This document shows positions 6,432 to 7,880 of a DNA stretch of 7,880 nucleotides, in pieces (the first letter of the stretch is position 1; every line of letters starts with the position of its first letter). The translations under genes and the position numbers were made by a program. Source of the DNA: Lentzea sp. GTDB taxonomy: Bacteria; Actinomycetota; Actinomycetes; Mycobacteriales; Pseudonocardiaceae. The stretch spans positions 1 through 7,880 of the forward strand of contig JASLAV010000821.1 of assembly GCA_030146905.1 (NCBI GenBank), given 5' to 3'. Below the pieces are notes generated by a model. It had not been told where the DNA came from and searched no databases. It worked only from the letters and a program-made list of their open reading frames with translations.

Positions 6432-7880
6432 GACGCCACCTCCTCTTCCACCTTGTCGTTGGCGTCCTGGCTGGACAGCAGACGCCGGTACTCCTCGTTG
6501 GTCTCCAGCAGCTCCCGGTGCGAGCCGAACGCGGCGATCCTGCCGTCGACCAGCATCGCGACCCGGTCGGCCAGCTGCACCGTCGACGGCCGGTGCGCCA
6601 CGACCAGCGCCGTGACGCCGTGCAGCACCCGGCGCAGCGCCGCCTCCACCTCTGCCTCCGTGTGGACGTCCAGCGCGGACAACGGGTCGTCCAGCACCAG
6701 CACCGACGGCCTGCCGACGACCGCGCGCGCGAGCGCCAGCCGTTGCCGCTGACCACCGGACAGCGACAGGCCCTCCTCGCCGATGCGGGTCGCGAGGCCC
6801 CACGGCAGCGCCTCCACGAACTCCTCCGCCTTGGCCACCCGCAACGCTTCGCGCACCCGCTCCTCGCCCACGTCGGGCATGCCCAGCGCCACGTTCTCGG
6901 TGACCGACGCGGAGAACAGCACCGGCTCCTCGAACGCCGTGCCGACCACCGTCCGCAGGTCCTCCAGCGACAGGTCCCGCACGTCGACGCCGTCGATCGT
7001 GATCCGGCCCTCCGTGACGTCGGCCAGCCGCGGCACCAGCGCCGTCAGCGTCGTCTTGCCGGAACCGGTCGCGCCGACCAGCGCCACGGTCTCGCCGGGC
7101 CGCAGGTCGAGGTCGATGCCCTTCAGCACCTCCTTGCCGCCGTCGAACGCGAACCGCACGCCTTCGAAGCGCACGTGCCCGCGCAGCGGCACGGGCAGGG
7201 GAACGGGCGAGGCGGGGCTGGTGATCGTCACGGGGGAGTCGATGACCTCCCAGTAGCGTTCCAGCGCGGAGGCCGCCTGGTTCGTCTCGGCCAGCAGCCA
7301 GCCGATGGAGTCGATCGGCCAGCGCAGGTACGCGCTCACCGCCACCGCCGCGACCAGCGTGCCGACCGTCATCGAGCCGTTCACGATGCCGATCGCGCCG
7401 ACGCCGAGCATGCCCGCCATCGACAGCTCCGGCAGCACGATCAGCACCGACCACAGCGCGGCCAGGATCGAGATCTTCTTCAGCTCGGTGGTCCGCAGCT
7501 CCCGCGCCTGCGCCAGGAACCGCTTGGACAGCTCAGGTCCCCGCCCGAACGCCTTGAGCACCCGGATGCCGAGCACCGACTCCTCGACCGTCGTGGTCAG
7601 GTCACCGGACTGGTCCTGCGCCTGGCGCGCGACGACCTTGAACCTCGACTCGAAGAAGAACGAGATGACGATCAACGGCAGCGTGCCGCAGATCGACACG
7701 ACCACGAGCCACGGCGAGAGCGCGGCGATGATGCCCAGCCCGAGCAGCACGACCACCGTGTTCACGACCAGGAAGATCACCGCGAACGCCACGAACCGCC
7801 GCACGGTCGTGAGGTCGTTGGTCGCACGGGACAACAGCTGGCCCGACTGCCACCGGTCGTGGAACGACACGGGCAGCCGC
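6428..7880 (-). CDS. ABC exporter half-transporter with degenerate ATPase site, N-terminus cut off by window edge
   Basis: About 483 residues are visible, ending at TGA 6430-6428. The first membrane segments and the start lie beyond the right edge, since the frame stays open to 7880. It begins in the membrane domain at LPVSFHDRWQSGQLLSRATND, equivalent to the FHES..SGK region of its partner, followed by about four membrane segments. The ATPase domain has Walker A GATGSGKT (codons at 7075-7052), a canonical LSGGQ and an intact H-loop AHRPST. Two catalytic positions differ: the Q-loop glutamine is glutamate (AFEEPVLF, codon 6931-6929), and the Walker B glutamate is aspartate (VLVLDDP, codon 6688-6686). 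This is the pattern of the non-hydrolysing subunit in heterodimeric exporters such as TM287/288 or BmrCD. It overlaps the next ABC gene by 4 nt, so the two are one operon transcribed leftward. The promoter lies outside the window. Confidence 0.93.
   Translation of the reverse strand, partial: RLPVSFHDRWQSGQLLSRATNDLTTVRRFVAFAVIFLVVNTVVVLLGLGIIAALSPWLVVVSICGTLPLIVISFFFESRFKVVARQAQDQSGDLTTTVEESVLGIRVLKAFGRGPELSKRFLAQARELRTTELKKISILAALWSVLIVLPELSMAGMLGVGAIGIVNGSMTVGTLVAAVAVSAYLRWPIDSIGWLLAETNQAASALERYWEVIDSPVTITSPASPVPLPVPLRGHVRFEGVRFAFDGGKEVLKGIDLDLRPGETVALVGATGSGKTTLTALVPRLADVTEGRITIDGVDVRDLSLEDLRTVVGTAFEEPVLFSASVTENVALGMPDVGEERVREALRVAKAEEFVEALPWGLATRIGEEGLSLSGGQRQRLALARAVVGRPSVLVLDDPLSALDVHTEAEVEAALRRVLHGVTALVVAHRPSTVQLADRVAMLVDGRIAAFGSHRELLETNEEYRRLLSSQDANDKVEEEVAS
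6439..6444 (-). promoter_or_regulatory. Ribosome binding site inside the upstream ABC gene
   Basis: AGGAGG on the minus strand, 7 nt before the GTG at 6431-6429. It lies in the codons for the VEEEVAS C-terminus of the upstream subunit. It fixes the start of the downstream subunit in spite of an open frame that continues upstream. Confidence 0.8.

Noticed and set aside
5265..6752. Plus-strand open frame of 495 codons antisense to the ABC genes
   Set aside because: Both ABC proteins on the minus strand have every expected motif in order. This frame is an Arg/Asp/His-rich shadow.
6432..7454. A 956-residue reading of the downstream ABC gene with a long N-terminal extension
   Set aside because: The extension is the out-of-frame shadow of the upstream ABC gene (Arg/Gly-rich). 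The GTG at 6431 has a strong ribosome binding site and the protein then begins as a normal half-transporter.
7868..7870. Start codon of the upstream ABC gene within the window
   Set aside because: This GTG encodes an internal valine in LPVSFHDRW. The frame is open to the window edge and the first membrane segments are missing, so the true start lies outside.

Overview
The window is high-GC DNA with strongly GC3-biased codons, GTG starts and Shine-Dalgarno sites close to AGGAGG. It looks like an actinomycete chromosome. The gene types and protein wording (an actinobacterial GCS2 ligase, a TrmH methyltransferase beside a DUF2537-like membrane protein, paired ABC exporters) suggest Pseudonocardiales such as Lentzea, Saccharothrix or Amycolatopsis. 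That genus-level guess is inference only.

Layout from left to right. (1) 1-1322, minus strand: a glutamate-cysteine ligase-family protein whose C-terminus runs off the left edge. (2) 1323-1530: a divergent intergenic region with an imperfect spaced dyad. (3) 1531-2322, plus strand: a complete TrmH/SpoU 2'-O-ribose RNA methyltransferase. (4) 2323-3777: a complete 1455-bp IS701-type insertion sequence with perfect 18-bp terminal inverted repeats, a 4-bp CTAG target duplication and a full-length DDE transposase on the minus strand. (5) 3778-4380, minus strand: a 200-residue protein with three C-terminal membrane segments, probably DUF2537 family. (6) 4381-4583: intergenic, with a strong hairpin just past the end of the next operon. 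(7) 4584-6431 and 6428-7880, minus strand: two translationally coupled ABC exporter half-transporters. The upstream one is cut by the right edge.

The clearest evolutionary event is the IS insertion. It landed at the centre of a 12-bp palindrome where the methyltransferase and the DUF2537-like gene, facing each other tail to tail, shared overlapping stop codons on one CTAG. Duplication of CTAG gave each gene its own copy of the stop, so neither protein changed. The ABC pair shows the sequence asymmetry of a heterodimeric exporter: one subunit has a complete Walker B glutamate and Q-loop, and the other has substitutions at both positions. I see no CRISPR array, tRNA, rRNA or riboswitch, and no convincing new multi-gene system. 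The remaining content is mostly ordinary core or accessory actinomycete genes.
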